Shown: positions 1-9,501 of the stretch, piece by piece | Numbering within the stretch: the stretch's first letter is position 1 | Layout of the letters: each line of letters opens with the position of its first letter | NCBI RefSeq assembly: GCF_000340215.1 | Contig: NW_006921532.1 | Location: 339,844-403,843 of the forward strand | Origin: Pseudocercospora fijiensis CIRAD86 | Lineage: Eukaryota > Ascomycota > Dothideomycetes > Mycosphaerellales > Mycosphaerellaceae | DNA length: 64,000 bases | Direction: 5' to 3' | The notes under the pieces: generated by a model | Database searches by the model: none | What the model saw: only the letters and a program-made list of their open reading frames with translations | What the model was told of the DNA's origin: nothing | Translations under genes and position numbers: made by a program

Positions 1-703
1 GACAGCGATGACAACGTGGGCGCATGTGTACTTAGACTTCACCGTCGCCCTGCAGCGTGTTCGCTCAACTGCAGCTGAGCCGCTACAGCGCTGGGTGGCC
101 AGACGCAGAGAACGTGGCAACCAGGATCAGACGGGACTCATGGTCCACGCTGCGGCTAATTGAGTTCCGCGATGTATGTGGGATTCTGAGTGCAGACAAC
201 GGCGATGCGGCATTCCATCAACTTTCCGCAAAGACAAAGACAAGAGCGCCTCTTCAGGAGGATCTCTCGCATTCGAATTCGAGCCTGATGCCGAGAGGTG
301 CCTGGAATGAAAGAAGCGTGAGCGTCAGATGTAGGTGAAGCTGGGAAAATCGACGAGCGCATTTCCTACTGTAGACTTCGAACACCTGCGACGCAACACT
401 GACGGAGTAGAGATGCACTTCGAAACTTTATCTGAATATTGTTGCATCGAAGCAGGTACGAGTGAAGTGAAGTGGCACTTGCCCGCAAGCAAACCCCCAA
501 CCGCACCCGCATCTCCTTCACTCGTGAGGACAAACTCCACCTGCAAAACTTCTCGCCCGACACCTTCTCAATTCCCTCTCCTCTCATCCACGAACTCGCC
601 CCAATTTCGCATCTCACTCTCGCATCTCTTCTCTTCTCAAAATCAGCAGAATACACATCGCACTTGCCACCATATAAGCAGCATCTTACGCCAACATCTC
701 AAC
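1..703. other. Upstream region without a supported gene
   Basis: No convincing gene is seen. The last 150 bases before the ATG at 704 are pyrimidine-rich (runs of TCTC and CCTC), a common feature of filamentous-fungal promoters. A frame that is open from 335 simply runs into the coding region and its first 123 codons look non-coding. Confidence 0.5.
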
Positions 704-1696
704 ATGAGAACCGAGCAGATCATCTTCGAAGCTAAAGAAGCAGGCCGCCGAATGAAGGCCAGTTGCGACTCCGACACCGAAAGTCGCCGCTCGTCCATCA
801 CAATCGACGACAATGGCATGATCATCCAGCGCGGCTTCCTTGCGCCAGTCAGCAGGTCGTCGTCGCAGAACTCGCTCGCGTGCACTCTGACAAACTCCTC
901 CGCCAGCTCTTCCTTCATCGCAGACTTCAATACACCGGCAACGTCATTTGGGTCGCCAGCACCAGGCTATAGTCGCCCGACAGGATCTCTCTACCACGCG
1001 GCAGAATTCAGAAGACTGCGCAAGGAGTCGGCCACCTCTCTTTTGCTTCCTGTTCAAAATCCGCCACTGGAGGTGGTATGGAGACCACGACCTGGGATGG
1101 GTGAAAGGCGCCGGACTTGGCAGACTGCCAATCATCGTGCGTCGCAAAGCACCTCCAGCAGCTACAAAGGCGATGAGAGCGCACTGGGCAGCTCAAAACG
1201 CGACCAAGGATCGGCGGCGACGACGGAGGTCCAGCGCGTGTCACAAAGCACTCCCAGCAGCTACAAAGATGATAATGGCATGAAAATCTCCAAAGACCCC
1301 ACAGAATTCGGAGCGAAGAGGGCAGTCTCGCGCGTGGCGTCGCCATCAGCATCTCTGCTGTCAGAAAGCCTCATGGAATCGAGAATGAAACAGAAGAGTC
1401 GGAGTGCATTTGAAGCGCAAATGAAGAGGAGTGGCGAGTGTGGCAGCACCGGCAAAACGCCGAATTTTGGTGGACGCGAACAGCGAAGCAGCTCACTTCT
1501 GGAGAATGGCCAGTCACCACTAAAGCAAAAGGAGCCTGCCCGGAGCGATTCAGAACACGCAGAAGACGATGGTGCTGCAATCGCCTCGGATGGCGAGGAC
1601 GACGACGACTTCATTGACGACAGTGATGTCACCATCATGCGCAACCGGAATTGCTACGCAGAACGTCGAGCGCTCAACGATGCGAGGGTAATCTGA
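704..1696 (+). CDS. Hypothetical Ser-rich, acidic-tailed protein
   Basis: A 330-codon frame; I do not recognise the family. I start it at the ATG at 704, the first in-frame ATG after the pyrimidine-rich tract; the frame is open upstream to 335 but that part has no protein-like character. The N terminus is charged (EAKEAGRRMKAS), followed by a Ser/Arg-rich, probably disordered middle. Two similar blocks, QSTSSSYKGD and QSTPSSYKDD, occur about 40 residues apart and suggest a small internal duplication. The C terminus carries a strongly acidic stretch (DGEDDDDFIDD) followed by a short basic tail. No signal peptide or membrane segment is visible. Nuclear or regulatory function would be a guess. 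Confidence 0.6.
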   Translation: MRTEQIIFEAKEAGRRMKASCDSDTESRRSSITIDDNGMIIQRGFLAPVSRSSSQNSLACTLTNSSASSSFIADFNTPATSFGSPAPGYSRPTGSLYHAAEFRRLRKESATSLLLPVQNPPLEVVWRPRPGMGERRRTWQTANHRASQSTSSSYKGDESALGSSKRDQGSAATTEVQRVSQSTPSSYKDDNGMKISKDPTEFGAKRAVSRVASPSASLLSESLMESRMKQKSRSAFEAQMKRSGECGSTGKTPNFGGREQRSSSLLENGQSPLKQKEPARSDSEHAEDDGAAIASDGEDDDDFIDDSDVTIMRNRNCYAERRALNDARVI

Positions 1697-2043
1697 CTCT
1701 GAACGGACGGGATCGACGTGGAAGTCCACGTAGCGACATAACACACCACACAACACCATTGATGAAAAGGCACTTTCGAGGACGCTCAAATATTCCGCGC
1801 GTGGCACGCACGGAACTCTTTCGATAGACCCCAAATACGAAGCGGCTAGCGGCCGGAAAGGTGGCGAGAATCTCGAAGCGCATTTGGAGAGCACATTACT
1901 AGCATCGACGCGCTCTTCGGAATTTTGGGACTGAACTTAATGGTGCTCTGCAGCACATCGTCACGTCAGATCGTAACAGACTAGGAATTTTCATGATATC
2001 CGGAGAGCTTGTAGAGAGTAGAGAGAGAGAGAGAGAGCTCCAC
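1697..2043. other. Convergent 3' intergenic spacer with GA microsatellite
   Basis: Spacer between two convergent genes. It holds an imperfect GA run at about 2018-2038 just past the stop of the T-protein gene. Nothing else is seen. Confidence 0.5.
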
Positions 2044-3513
2044 TCATCCAGGCAGACCTCCCTTGAAGTACTTGCTTGGGACAAATGGCATTTTCGTCAC
2101 CACAGCCTGCCGCTTCTTGCCTCTCACTACCACATCGACTTCCGTACCACTTTTGTGCATGCCATCTTTGATATAGCCCATGGCAATATTCTGTTTCAGA
2201 GTTGGTGACGGACATCCAGACGTGACTTTGCCAATCACCTCACCACTCTCTTTGTCGAGAATCTCTGCGCCTTCTCGCGCAGGTGATCCGGTCACGGTCA
2301 ATCCGATGCGCCTTCTCGTCACGCCGATACCACCTTCTTTCTTGGGCGTGAGTTGTGGAATTATGGTTTCTGCACCGTTGAATGATGCCCGTTCACCCGA
2401 ACGTCGGGACTTGGGCACGATCCAGTTCAGAGATGCTTCGACGGGTGTGGTGGTATCGTCTAGATCGTGACCGTACAAGCACATTCCAGCTTCGAGGCGA
2501 AGACTGTCTCGTGCTCCTAAGCCAGCGAATCTGAGCCGGTCTTTGCCTGCCGCTTCCAGAAGCGTCTTGGTCACTTCTACAGTTTGCGAGGGATGGATGC
2601 TCAGTTCAAAGCCATCTTCGCCTGTATAGCCTCCTCGAGATGCCACAATGGGGAGAGATTCTTCCCCAGTAGAGCGCAAAGTCACGGTGATGTATTTCTG
2701 CGTGCCGAAGTACCATTTGCTTAGGTCAACCTTGCACGTTTTCGCAAGGGTCTCCTGCAGAATGTCCTTGGAAAGAGGTCCTTGGAGGGCGATGAGACCG
2801 TAAGTCTGGCCATCATTCGCTTGCAAGTGGCGGAGGTGAGTGACTGGGTTGACAGTATTGTCCCACTTTTCGATAGCTTTGCTGAGGAAGGCGTAGTCCT
2901 TGGAACGGCATCCAGCATTGGTGACGAGGTAGAAGAGATGCTTAGGACCTTCTTCGAGACGAGTGATCATGCAGTCATCTACAATGCCGCCGGTCTTGGG
3001 ATGTAGTAATGCTGAGAGCGTAGACTGGCCCGGTTTCAGCTCTTTGATGCCTGCTGGAGTGACCGATTCGAGAAATGCTTCGGCGCCAGGACCTTCGACG
3101 TGATACTGGACCATATGACCAACATCGAAGAGAGAGGCTTTCTCGCGTGTCCAGACGTGGCTTTCGCCGACGGAAAGATCGGAGTACTGTACTGGCATGG
3201 AATAGCCACCAAAAGGAACCATTTTCGCCCCGTTTTCGAGGTGAAGATGATATAAATCTGTCTTTCCTGGGTTCTCTTCTGTGTACATTTGTGGCGCTGG
3301 TGTAGCATTGCTGCTCTGTGCTCGTCTCTGCTGAGCAATCGAAGAGGTGAAACATGTCTTGGCTTTGACTTCATCCTTGGGATTGCGCAAGGTCTTGCTA
3401 GAGATGGCCCGGGTTGCTACGACCTGAGCAAGTTGTCGCCCGCACGGCCGCGATGCTTTCAAGGCGCTGCGTATGGGCAGCGCCACTCGCGCAGCACTTT
3501 TGCTCGCTGACAT
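2044..3513 (-). CDS. GCV1: Aminomethyltransferase, glycine cleavage T protein, mitochondrial
   Basis: Single-exon gene of 489 residues. T protein transfers the methylene group from the aminomethyl-lipoyl H protein to tetrahydrofolate, releasing ammonia, in the mitochondrial glycine cleavage complex. The first ~70 residues are rich in Arg, Ser and Ala with almost no acidic residues, as in a mitochondrial presequence. The GCV_T fold then starts (KTDLYHLHLENGAKMVPFGG, then SLFDVGHM), with the conserved GYTGEDGFEL and the folate-site region LGARDSLRLEAGMCLYG, and ends with the C-terminal barrel domain (VTSGCPSPTLKQNIAMGY). The length fits fungal homologues plus presequence. It is divergent from VMA5 over a shared 372-bp intergenic region. 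Confidence 0.95.
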   Translation of the reverse strand: MSASKSAARVALPIRSALKASRPCGRQLAQVVATRAISSKTLRNPKDEVKAKTCFTSSIAQQRRAQSSNATPAPQMYTEENPGKTDLYHLHLENGAKMVPFGGYSMPVQYSDLSVGESHVWTREKASLFDVGHMVQYHVEGPGAEAFLESVTPAGIKELKPGQSTLSALLHPKTGGIVDDCMITRLEEGPKHLFYLVTNAGCRSKDYAFLSKAIEKWDNTVNPVTHLRHLQANDGQTYGLIALQGPLSKDILQETLAKTCKVDLSKWYFGTQKYITVTLRSTGEESLPIVASRGGYTGEDGFELSIHPSQTVEVTKTLLEAAGKDRLRFAGLGARDSLRLEAGMCLYGHDLDDTTTPVEASLNWIVPKSRRSGERASFNGAETIIPQLTPKKEGGIGVTRRRIGLTVTGSPAREGAEILDKESGEVIGKVTSGCPSPTLKQNIAMGYIKDGMHKSGTEVDVVVRGKKRQAVVTKMPFVPSKYFKGGLPG

Positions 3514-3885
3514 CGCTACCCGCCTGACCAGGATGACTGTTTACCGCCCGCCACGCAAAGGTCTCCTCAAAATCAGCCCAGCAGCATGTGTTGTCTCGAG
3601 AAGTCCAGAAACGCAAGAAAGGGCAATTCCAGGCTTGGAGCAATGTATAGAGACCCCGGGAGATAGTAAACAAAACTAGGATTCACATCAACGAAGGTGA
3701 GGTCGACTTTCAATGCCATGCGGGAATCGCGGCTCCACATCTAGGGGTCCAAGCTCTCGGATCCTGGAAGCGACGAGCAGGTGAAAGGCAACGACGAACC
3801 AGAAGCAGCAAAGACAACCGAAGCACATCCTCACCACCTCCGCCTCCATACACCTTCACGACCGAGACAGAGCTGGAAGGGGAAC
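3514..3885. promoter_or_regulatory. Divergent promoter region GCV1 / VMA5
   Basis: The 372 bases between two divergent start codons must hold both promoters. I see no strong TATA element and no recognisable regulator site. Confidence 0.5.
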
Positions 3886-5186
3886 ATGCCGACTCAGACG
3901 TGGTTCCTGGTATCGCTGCCAAATTCAATCTCTCCCTCGGGCGACCGCGACGAAGCTCTCACAGCATTACGGTCAGCAGTATCCAACGACAATGGCACTA
4001 CCTACCCCTTCAACATTCCCGAGTTCAAGATCGGCACTCTCGATGCATTAGTGCAGCAGGCAGATGATTTGGCAAAGCTTGAAGCAGGATGCAAAGGTGT
4101 GGTGGACAAAGTTGCCGACTCACTGCGGAATCTGCTCGAAGGAGACGAGGATAAGATTCAGGAACAGAAGGTTGTTAACGACAGTATGTGTGCTAGGCTG
4201 AGGCGAACAGAGAGCGTAAAAGTACTAAACAATGCCATCCAGAGCCTGTCGAGTCATACCTTCAATCTTTCCAATGGAACAGGGTCAAGTACCGCGCCGA
4301 CAAGCCCATAGGCGAGCTTCTTGATCTTCTGCAGAAAGAAGTGGCTGCTGTGGACAACGATGTCAAAGCCAAATTCCAACAGTACAATACGACCAAGGCG
4401 AATCTCGCAACCCTTTCGCGATCACAGACAGGCAACCTCTCGCAAAAATCGCTAAACGCGGTCGTAAATCCAGAAACATTACTCAAGCCCGATGACAGCG
4501 AATACCTACAACAACATCTCGTCGCCGTACCTTCGCAAGGTGTGAAAGAGTTCTACAAGAAATATGAATCGATCTCACCCATGGTCGTACCAAGATCAGC
4601 GAAGCTGCTCGCCAAGGATGACGAATTCCAGCTATTCGCGGTGACGACATTTAAGAAGCACGCTTCAGAATTCATACACAAGGCACGAGAGTACAAATGG
4701 GTGCCGAGAGATATGACATTCTCGGATGGAGGTAAAGAAGGAGAAGAGCAAGAACTGCGAAGGCTGGAGAAGGAGGAGCGAAGAGTCTGGGGTGAGGCGC
4801 TGCGATTGGGACGAACAGGATACAGTGATGCGGTCATGGGCTGGATACACGTTCTCACGTTGCGCGTCTTTGTCGAGACGGTGCTTCGATATGGTCTGCC
4901 GCTAGCCTACGTTTGCGGGCTGATCAAGGTAAGGCTGAACTCGTGAACATTTGCCTTTTTCAGAATTCTGATGATATTCCTCCAGACCGACTCAAAGCGC
5001 TCGAAGAAGACGAAACAAGCACTTGACGCGCGATTCTCGGATCTCGGAGGCAACGCCATGTTCAAAGACAAAAAGGGCCGACCTAAGCAAGACGATAGCA
5101 GCATGCAGCAAGAGATGGCAGCGAGCGGTTTTGGTGGAGACCAAGGTTTCGAGCCTTATGTTTTCTATGCGTTCGAAATCATATGA
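3886..5186 (+). CDS. VMA5: V-type proton ATPase subunit C
   Basis: Three exons: 3886-4183, 4243-4928 and 4986-5186, giving 394 residues, close to yeast Vma5 (392). Subunit C clamps the peripheral stalks to the V1 head and controls reversible V1-Vo assembly. The protein opens with TWFLVSLP and contains the conserved VNDKPVESYL / FQWNRVKYRADKPIGEL segment, which is only readable when the first intron (59 bp, GTATGT donor, TACTAAAC branch, CAG acceptor) is removed. The second intron (57 bp, GTAAGG...CAG) joins VCGLIK to TDSKRSKKTKQALD. The C terminus EPYVFYAFEI is the typical end. The ATG at 3886 is chosen because conserved residues begin directly after it. Divergent from GCV1. Confidence 0.94.
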
Positions 5187-5742
5187 TTTGTACATTATGC
5201 TGCTGACAACCCACGATACCATAGCAAAATGCATGTGCCGTGGCACCGGGCCAGGGAAGTGTCGTCCAGGATGTGCGTACATGGCATCCACCTGTACCAA
5301 GCCGTGTTCCTCAAAGCAACTGGATTAAAGTTCTGCGCAGGAAGTGTTTCCAGCGCGACTTGATGTATCGAGCTGCATGTATCCGCGCAGTATCCACATC
5401 TCTACACGTTTATTGCGAATATCCGCGGTCTTCGTTTCACCTCCCTTGACTCTTAGTACCACCCTCACGCTCCCTTCCCATCTCATCAAGAAACTCACCA
5501 ACAATACTCAAGCTCAGAACATCACCGCCACCTTCTACGACCACATCCGCTCAACATATCATGCCCCACCTCAGAGTCGCCCCTGAACTCTGCACGTCAT
5601 GTCCGGAGACGTGGTTCACGATTCGAAAGAGATTCACACGAGCGTGATAAGACTGCTCCGAGAAGTTCGATGAGGTTGTGGCTGAACAATTATGGTATTC
5701 ATAGAGCGCTGCTACTTACCTGGGCTGGTCAATGGTAGGGAC
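5187..5742. other. 3' flank of VMA5 up to a transposon insertion
   Basis: Genic base composition with CpA/TpG present, so not RIP-mutated. No gene is seen. It ends at the target-site duplication of the MULE element. Confidence 0.5.
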
Positions 5743-5751
5743 CGACCCAAA
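5743..5751. repeat. Left target-site duplication of the MULE
   Basis: CGACCCAAA directly abuts the left inverted repeat. The copy at 9142-9150 reads CGACCTAAA, differing by one C-to-T change in a CpA context. Confidence 0.85.
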
Positions 5752-5794
5752 CCTGGCACTTATACCGAGCCCCAGCTGCCCGCCCGAGCCCCAG
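5752..5794 (+). repeat. Left terminal inverted repeat of the MULE (43 bp)
   Basis: Begins CCTGGCACTTATACC and ends GAGCCCCAG. The reverse complement of 9099-9141 matches it apart from transitions typical of RIP (for example TGGCAC versus TAGCAC). Outside these 43 bases the two flanks no longer match except as the target duplication. Confidence 0.9.
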
Positions 5795-6399
5795 CATAAC
5801 CGAGGATTACGAGATCGACTGTTCCTAACAAAATCGCGTATAGAAGCGGATAATCGCGTCGCTGCAGGCCCCGCCAGCCGGGCAACTACTGCAATACTGC
5901 TGCTAGCTATGAAGCCAAAGTTTATTAGCAAATTAGTAGTATAGCATAATTGAAGGTATTATTAGTTGTTAGCTATCTACTTAGGCCTAAGCGGATTGCG
6001 ACCTACCGCCTTGTAACTACGCGAGGCTATATATACTAGCTTATACTAATCTCTTACTTACTAACTTGCTTGCTAACTAGACTATATATAATACTAATAG
6101 TACTATTACTATAGTATATTCTAATAAAGTAGTGCTTAACTATTCTAATAAAGTAGTGCTTAACGCACTAGCGGCTATATAAGTAAGTACTAATACTACT
6201 ACTACTACTGCTAAGCTCGCTATCGTTATTGCTATTTAAACAATGCCGCCTACTACTATTTAAACAATGCCGCCTACTAACGACTATATTTAAGCTACTA
6301 GAGCGAGCGCTATTCTTCGCGTGCCTTTAGCTCGTAAAGCTCTTAGCGTAGAATATCGAGCTTAGAAGGAGGTTACGGAGCCTCTAGAAGTAAAGGATT

Positions 6400-8250
6400 A
6401 GTACGTAGATTATAGTACTCGAAGCTAGCTAGATAGTAGGTAGAGCTATACGCGCGGTCGGCCTTCTAGCAAAGGCACTATTAAGTGCGGCATTAGCTCT
6501 TTACGCACTTATAGTACTTAACGGTCGTTCTTAGCTAAGTAAGTAATACGCTAGGCTCGAGTACGAAGTTAGCTATTCTCGCTATTACTGTCTTCTACTT
6601 CTTAGCAACTATAGTCTTATTTAAGTCGTCTAATTCTCGAGCCGTTTGTATACGCTTCGTTAAGTATAGTATCGCTCCGCTAGTTATAGGTTTACAGTTG
6701 CTAAATACTATTATAGGCTCTTATAGACGTAGCAACTTCGAGAAGTCGATAAACTAGTAAGCGTAGAAGTAAGAAGGCAATAGTACTACACGGCTTCCGC
6801 CTATCTCTAGTAGACGTATAATCTCGTGCTTATAAGGATAGCTATAGGTCTTAGTAAGGTAATCGTTGCAGGTATAGTAAAGACAGCTATACGAGTAGCC
6901 TAAGTGCTTAATCTCGTTACTATTGTCGTTAGTTATAGTCCTTAGAAGGGCTATAGTACGTACGTATTGCTACTGTACTTCGAGAAGACAATAGTCGCTA
7001 ATTACTCGAGAGATACTCGCCTAGAATAGACTAACTACGGCCTTATTATAGCGCTTCCGGTTGTTAGTAATAGTATAGCGACGACGATCGTAACCCTCGC
7101 TCTACTACTTAATTAGTGCCTCGAAGAGTATAAAGATATCGTAGCGACTGCTATAGTTTAGCTAGAGTTTAATCCTTCTATAATAGGACTTAACTCGCGA
7201 GGTTGTCTTATAGCCGAAGTAAAGTACTTCGTTAGTCTAGCAGTCGACTATTCGTTACTTATAGCGCTACTAGTTCTTATAAAGATAGGCCTTGAATATA
7301 GGATAAACGTTATCTAGTTTATTAACGTTGCTATTAAACTCGGCCTCGGTTTGACTATAGATCGTATAAGTAAAGAGCTTTAAAAACCGGGTAGTTTGAA
7401 TACTATTAGTCTAGCCGCTATTATCGTCCTTAACCTATCTAAACTCGCTACGTTCTTTACGTATTCGAGCGAGAATATCTTGCTATAGATGCTAGTTACA
7501 AACGATGTTCTTAGCGTTAGGAAACACCTCCTTATAAGCGAGCATTAATGCCTCTTTACGGTTAGTGCCTATTACGATAGGTAAAGCGCATCTAGCGGCC
7601 TTAAGAGCCGTCTTAATAGACTTAAGAAGCTATATAAAGTTAGCCTTCTCGGGCTTCGGTTTAATAAGGCTAACGCTAAGCTTAATCGTATTATTTATTA
7701 GTCTAGTAGCGACAATATCTAGTAACTCGAGGTTGTATAGATTAGTCGAATATATCGTGTCTAGTATAATAGTATACAGCGTTAGCTTATAGGCTTCAAT
7801 TAATACTAGATAGAGCGCTACTATAGATTTAATAGCGCTATTAGGTCTAGTTTAAATATCCTTATAGATATCGTGTTTCTCGAGTAGTTAGACTATTCGC
7901 TCTACCTAGTTAGCTTCTCGTCGCTTACTAAGGTTACGGAGCTAGGCAATATTATATAGATCTTGTAGTTTAATAAGAACGTTACGGCCTTAGAAGTAGG
8001 CTATTATCTTAGAGGTTAGCATTCGCGTAGATTAAAGCCTCTCGAGTTAAGCGAGGAATTTAGTCGTTCTTAAGCGACTTCTATATATAGTAAGGCTTAT
8101 AACGTCGTCGGGTTTATAGTTATAAATATAGTATGCTTCTTCGCTAGAGTAACAGATAGTCTAGCTACTAGAAGGGTTAAAAGGGTCGATAGCAATAGCG
8201 TAGAAGTAGAACTAACAACCTATTTTCTTAGTTGTTATCTTCCGCTAAGT
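6400..8250 (-). pseudogene. MULE-type transposase remnant
   Basis: On the minus strand a broken frame through this interval reads as a MULE/FAR1-like transposase. The clearest stretch is 7495-7600, which translates as ALPIVIGTNRKEALMLAYK followed by EVFPNAKNIVC, then a stop where the family has Trp, then His. It corresponds to the family signature with an Asp, an ALM..A...FP segment and a C-x-W-H zinc-like motif. Many TAG/TAA stops, mainly at former Trp or Gln codons, interrupt it, and the TDR-type Asp reads as Asn, consistent with a G-to-A RIP change. Exact ends are not determinable by eye. It cannot encode a working enzyme. Confidence 0.8.
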
Positions 8251-8655
8251 CGTATTCTAGGTACGTTTGTCGGGCTAACTAAAGTAACTATATATATATA
8301 AATAGCGGTATTTAATACCTTTGCTATTCTTCCGTAGCTTCTACTCCTTAAACTCGTACTCCTTCGTCTTTCTAAACTCTTCTTATATATACCTCTCTAG
8401 CGCTTAATAAGACGGAAAGTTATCCTCTCGCGATATTAGACTATAGCGGCGCGCCTTCTTCGAGAATAGGTGCTTCTAAGGGCGCGGCGATACTAATCTA
8501 TTGTTAGGTAACGATATACGCTCGCGAGGAAAGCTTAGTAAGCGACTGCGACCTCGAATACGTATCTCCGAGACTAATTAGACCTCCTTCTACGACTTAA
8601 TATCTACCGCCGCTGCCGCTACTACCGCTACCGCCGCCGCCGCCGCCGCTGCCGT

Positions 8656-8817
8656 CGATTGCGCGCCTTCTACTACTATATCTATCGATTGCGCGTCTTC
8701 CGCCGCCGTCGATTACGCGCCTTCTACTACTATATCTATCGATTACGCGTCTTCCGCTACCGTCGATTACGCGCCTTCTACTACTATATCTATCGATTAC
8801 GCGTCTTCCGCTACTGC
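8656..8817. repeat. 54-bp tandem repeat, three copies, inside the MULE
   Basis: Three consecutive 54-bp units start at about 8656, 8710 and 8764 with GATTGCGCGCC or GATTACGCGCC, and each contains two related half-units. The differences between copies are mainly G-to-A/C-to-T. A GCC/GCT-type triplet run (about 8608-8655) precedes it. The unit is 18 codons long, so copy-number change would keep a reading frame. Confidence 0.85.
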
Positions 8818-9098
8818 TACTACTGCATCGTTACCGCCGCTAGCGATAAGATTATCGAGAAACTCGTCGTATAATAGAGATTTAGCTATTTTCGATAGTT
8901 ACTAGGTAATCTACTATAAAAGGGGAAAGAAATACGAATTTTAGGTCTATAGTAGATTCGAGTAGAATTCCTTCCTAGGTAACGCGCTACGCGCCTATTA
9001 GCAACACTAACTAAGAACGTAAACACGCTATATTAGGCGGAAATACTACGTAATTTATAAGATATTAATATAGACGCGATTCTATATTAGTACTAGTA

Positions 9099-9141
9099 CT
9101 AGGGCTCGGGCGGGCAGCTAGGGCTCGGTATAAGTGCTAGG
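9099..9141 (-). repeat. Right terminal inverted repeat of the MULE (43 bp)
   Basis: Inverted copy of 5752-5794, carrying the RIP-type transitions that the left copy lacks. Confidence 0.9.
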
Positions 9142-9150
9142 CGACCTAAA
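9142..9150. repeat. Right target-site duplication of the MULE
   Basis: CGACCTAAA; see the left copy at 5743-5751. The single difference is a CpA-context C-to-T. Confidence 0.85.
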
Positions 9151-9181
9151 TAATAGTTGTTACGTATGCTAATTAGCGGGG

Positions 9182-9188
9182 TGAGTCA
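9182..9188 (+). promoter_or_regulatory. CPC1/GCN4-type site TGAGTCA upstream of TRP5
   Basis: Perfect TGASTCA palindrome 320 bases before the TRP5 start codon. Gcn4 in yeast and CPC1/CpcA in filamentous fungi bind this sequence to activate amino-acid biosynthesis genes. It lies only 31 bases beyond the MULE target duplication. Confidence 0.65.
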
Positions 9189-9306
9189 TAGAGGAAAGAG
9201 AGTTTAATAGTGAGATGATAATGAGAGGGATCAAGATCTCGTGCCAAGACTTCATTGAACCCTGCATCGGCTGCTACAGTAATACATAAGTCTGTGCCAT
9301 TGACCG

Positions 9307-9313
9307 TGACTCA
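9307..9313 (+). promoter_or_regulatory. Second CPC1/GCN4-type site TGACTCA upstream of TRP5
   Basis: Perfect TGASTCA match 195 bases before the TRP5 ATG. Two perfect sites in about 130 bases of a tryptophan-gene promoter support cross-pathway control. Confidence 0.7.
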
Positions 9314-9501
9314 AAGAATTTCAAGGCTCGTGCATAGTAACGATAAACACGCACCTCTTTTCCTTCGACTCTCACAAATCTCTCACCTCCCGATCCGGCT
9401 GAACTCGCCCCATTGAACAACATCACGTCTGCCGCACTCGTCCATCGGTCCACATTTCTGACATCCTAGACGGCTGAGCCCGCCGCTGCAAAACCGCAAA
9501 C

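Larger units (their letters stand above)
5752..9141 (-). mobile_element. RIP-inactivated Mutator-like (MULE) DNA transposon, complete
   Basis: The element is 3390 bp long. It is bounded by 43-bp inverted repeats (5752-5794 and 9099-9141) that match except for C-to-T/G-to-A changes, and by a 9-bp target duplication, the size expected for Mutator-like elements. The interior is RIP-mutated: CpA and TpG are nearly absent, while TpA and in-frame TAG/TAA abound. Transposase-like protein is readable only on the minus strand (see separate entry), so I give that orientation. The left ~180 bp keeps many CpA/TpG and looks unmutated. It sits between VMA5 and TRP5. Confidence 0.9.

Noticed and set aside
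335..703. In-frame extension of the first hypothetical gene to an earlier start
   Set aside because: The added 123 codons read as pyrimidine-rich promoter sequence (Ser/Pro/Leu strings) and have no conserved character.
8659..8874. 71-codon repetitive plus-strand frame (Tyr/Arg repeats)
   Set aside because: It is a translation of the 54-bp tandem repeat inside a dead transposon, on the strand opposite the transposase.
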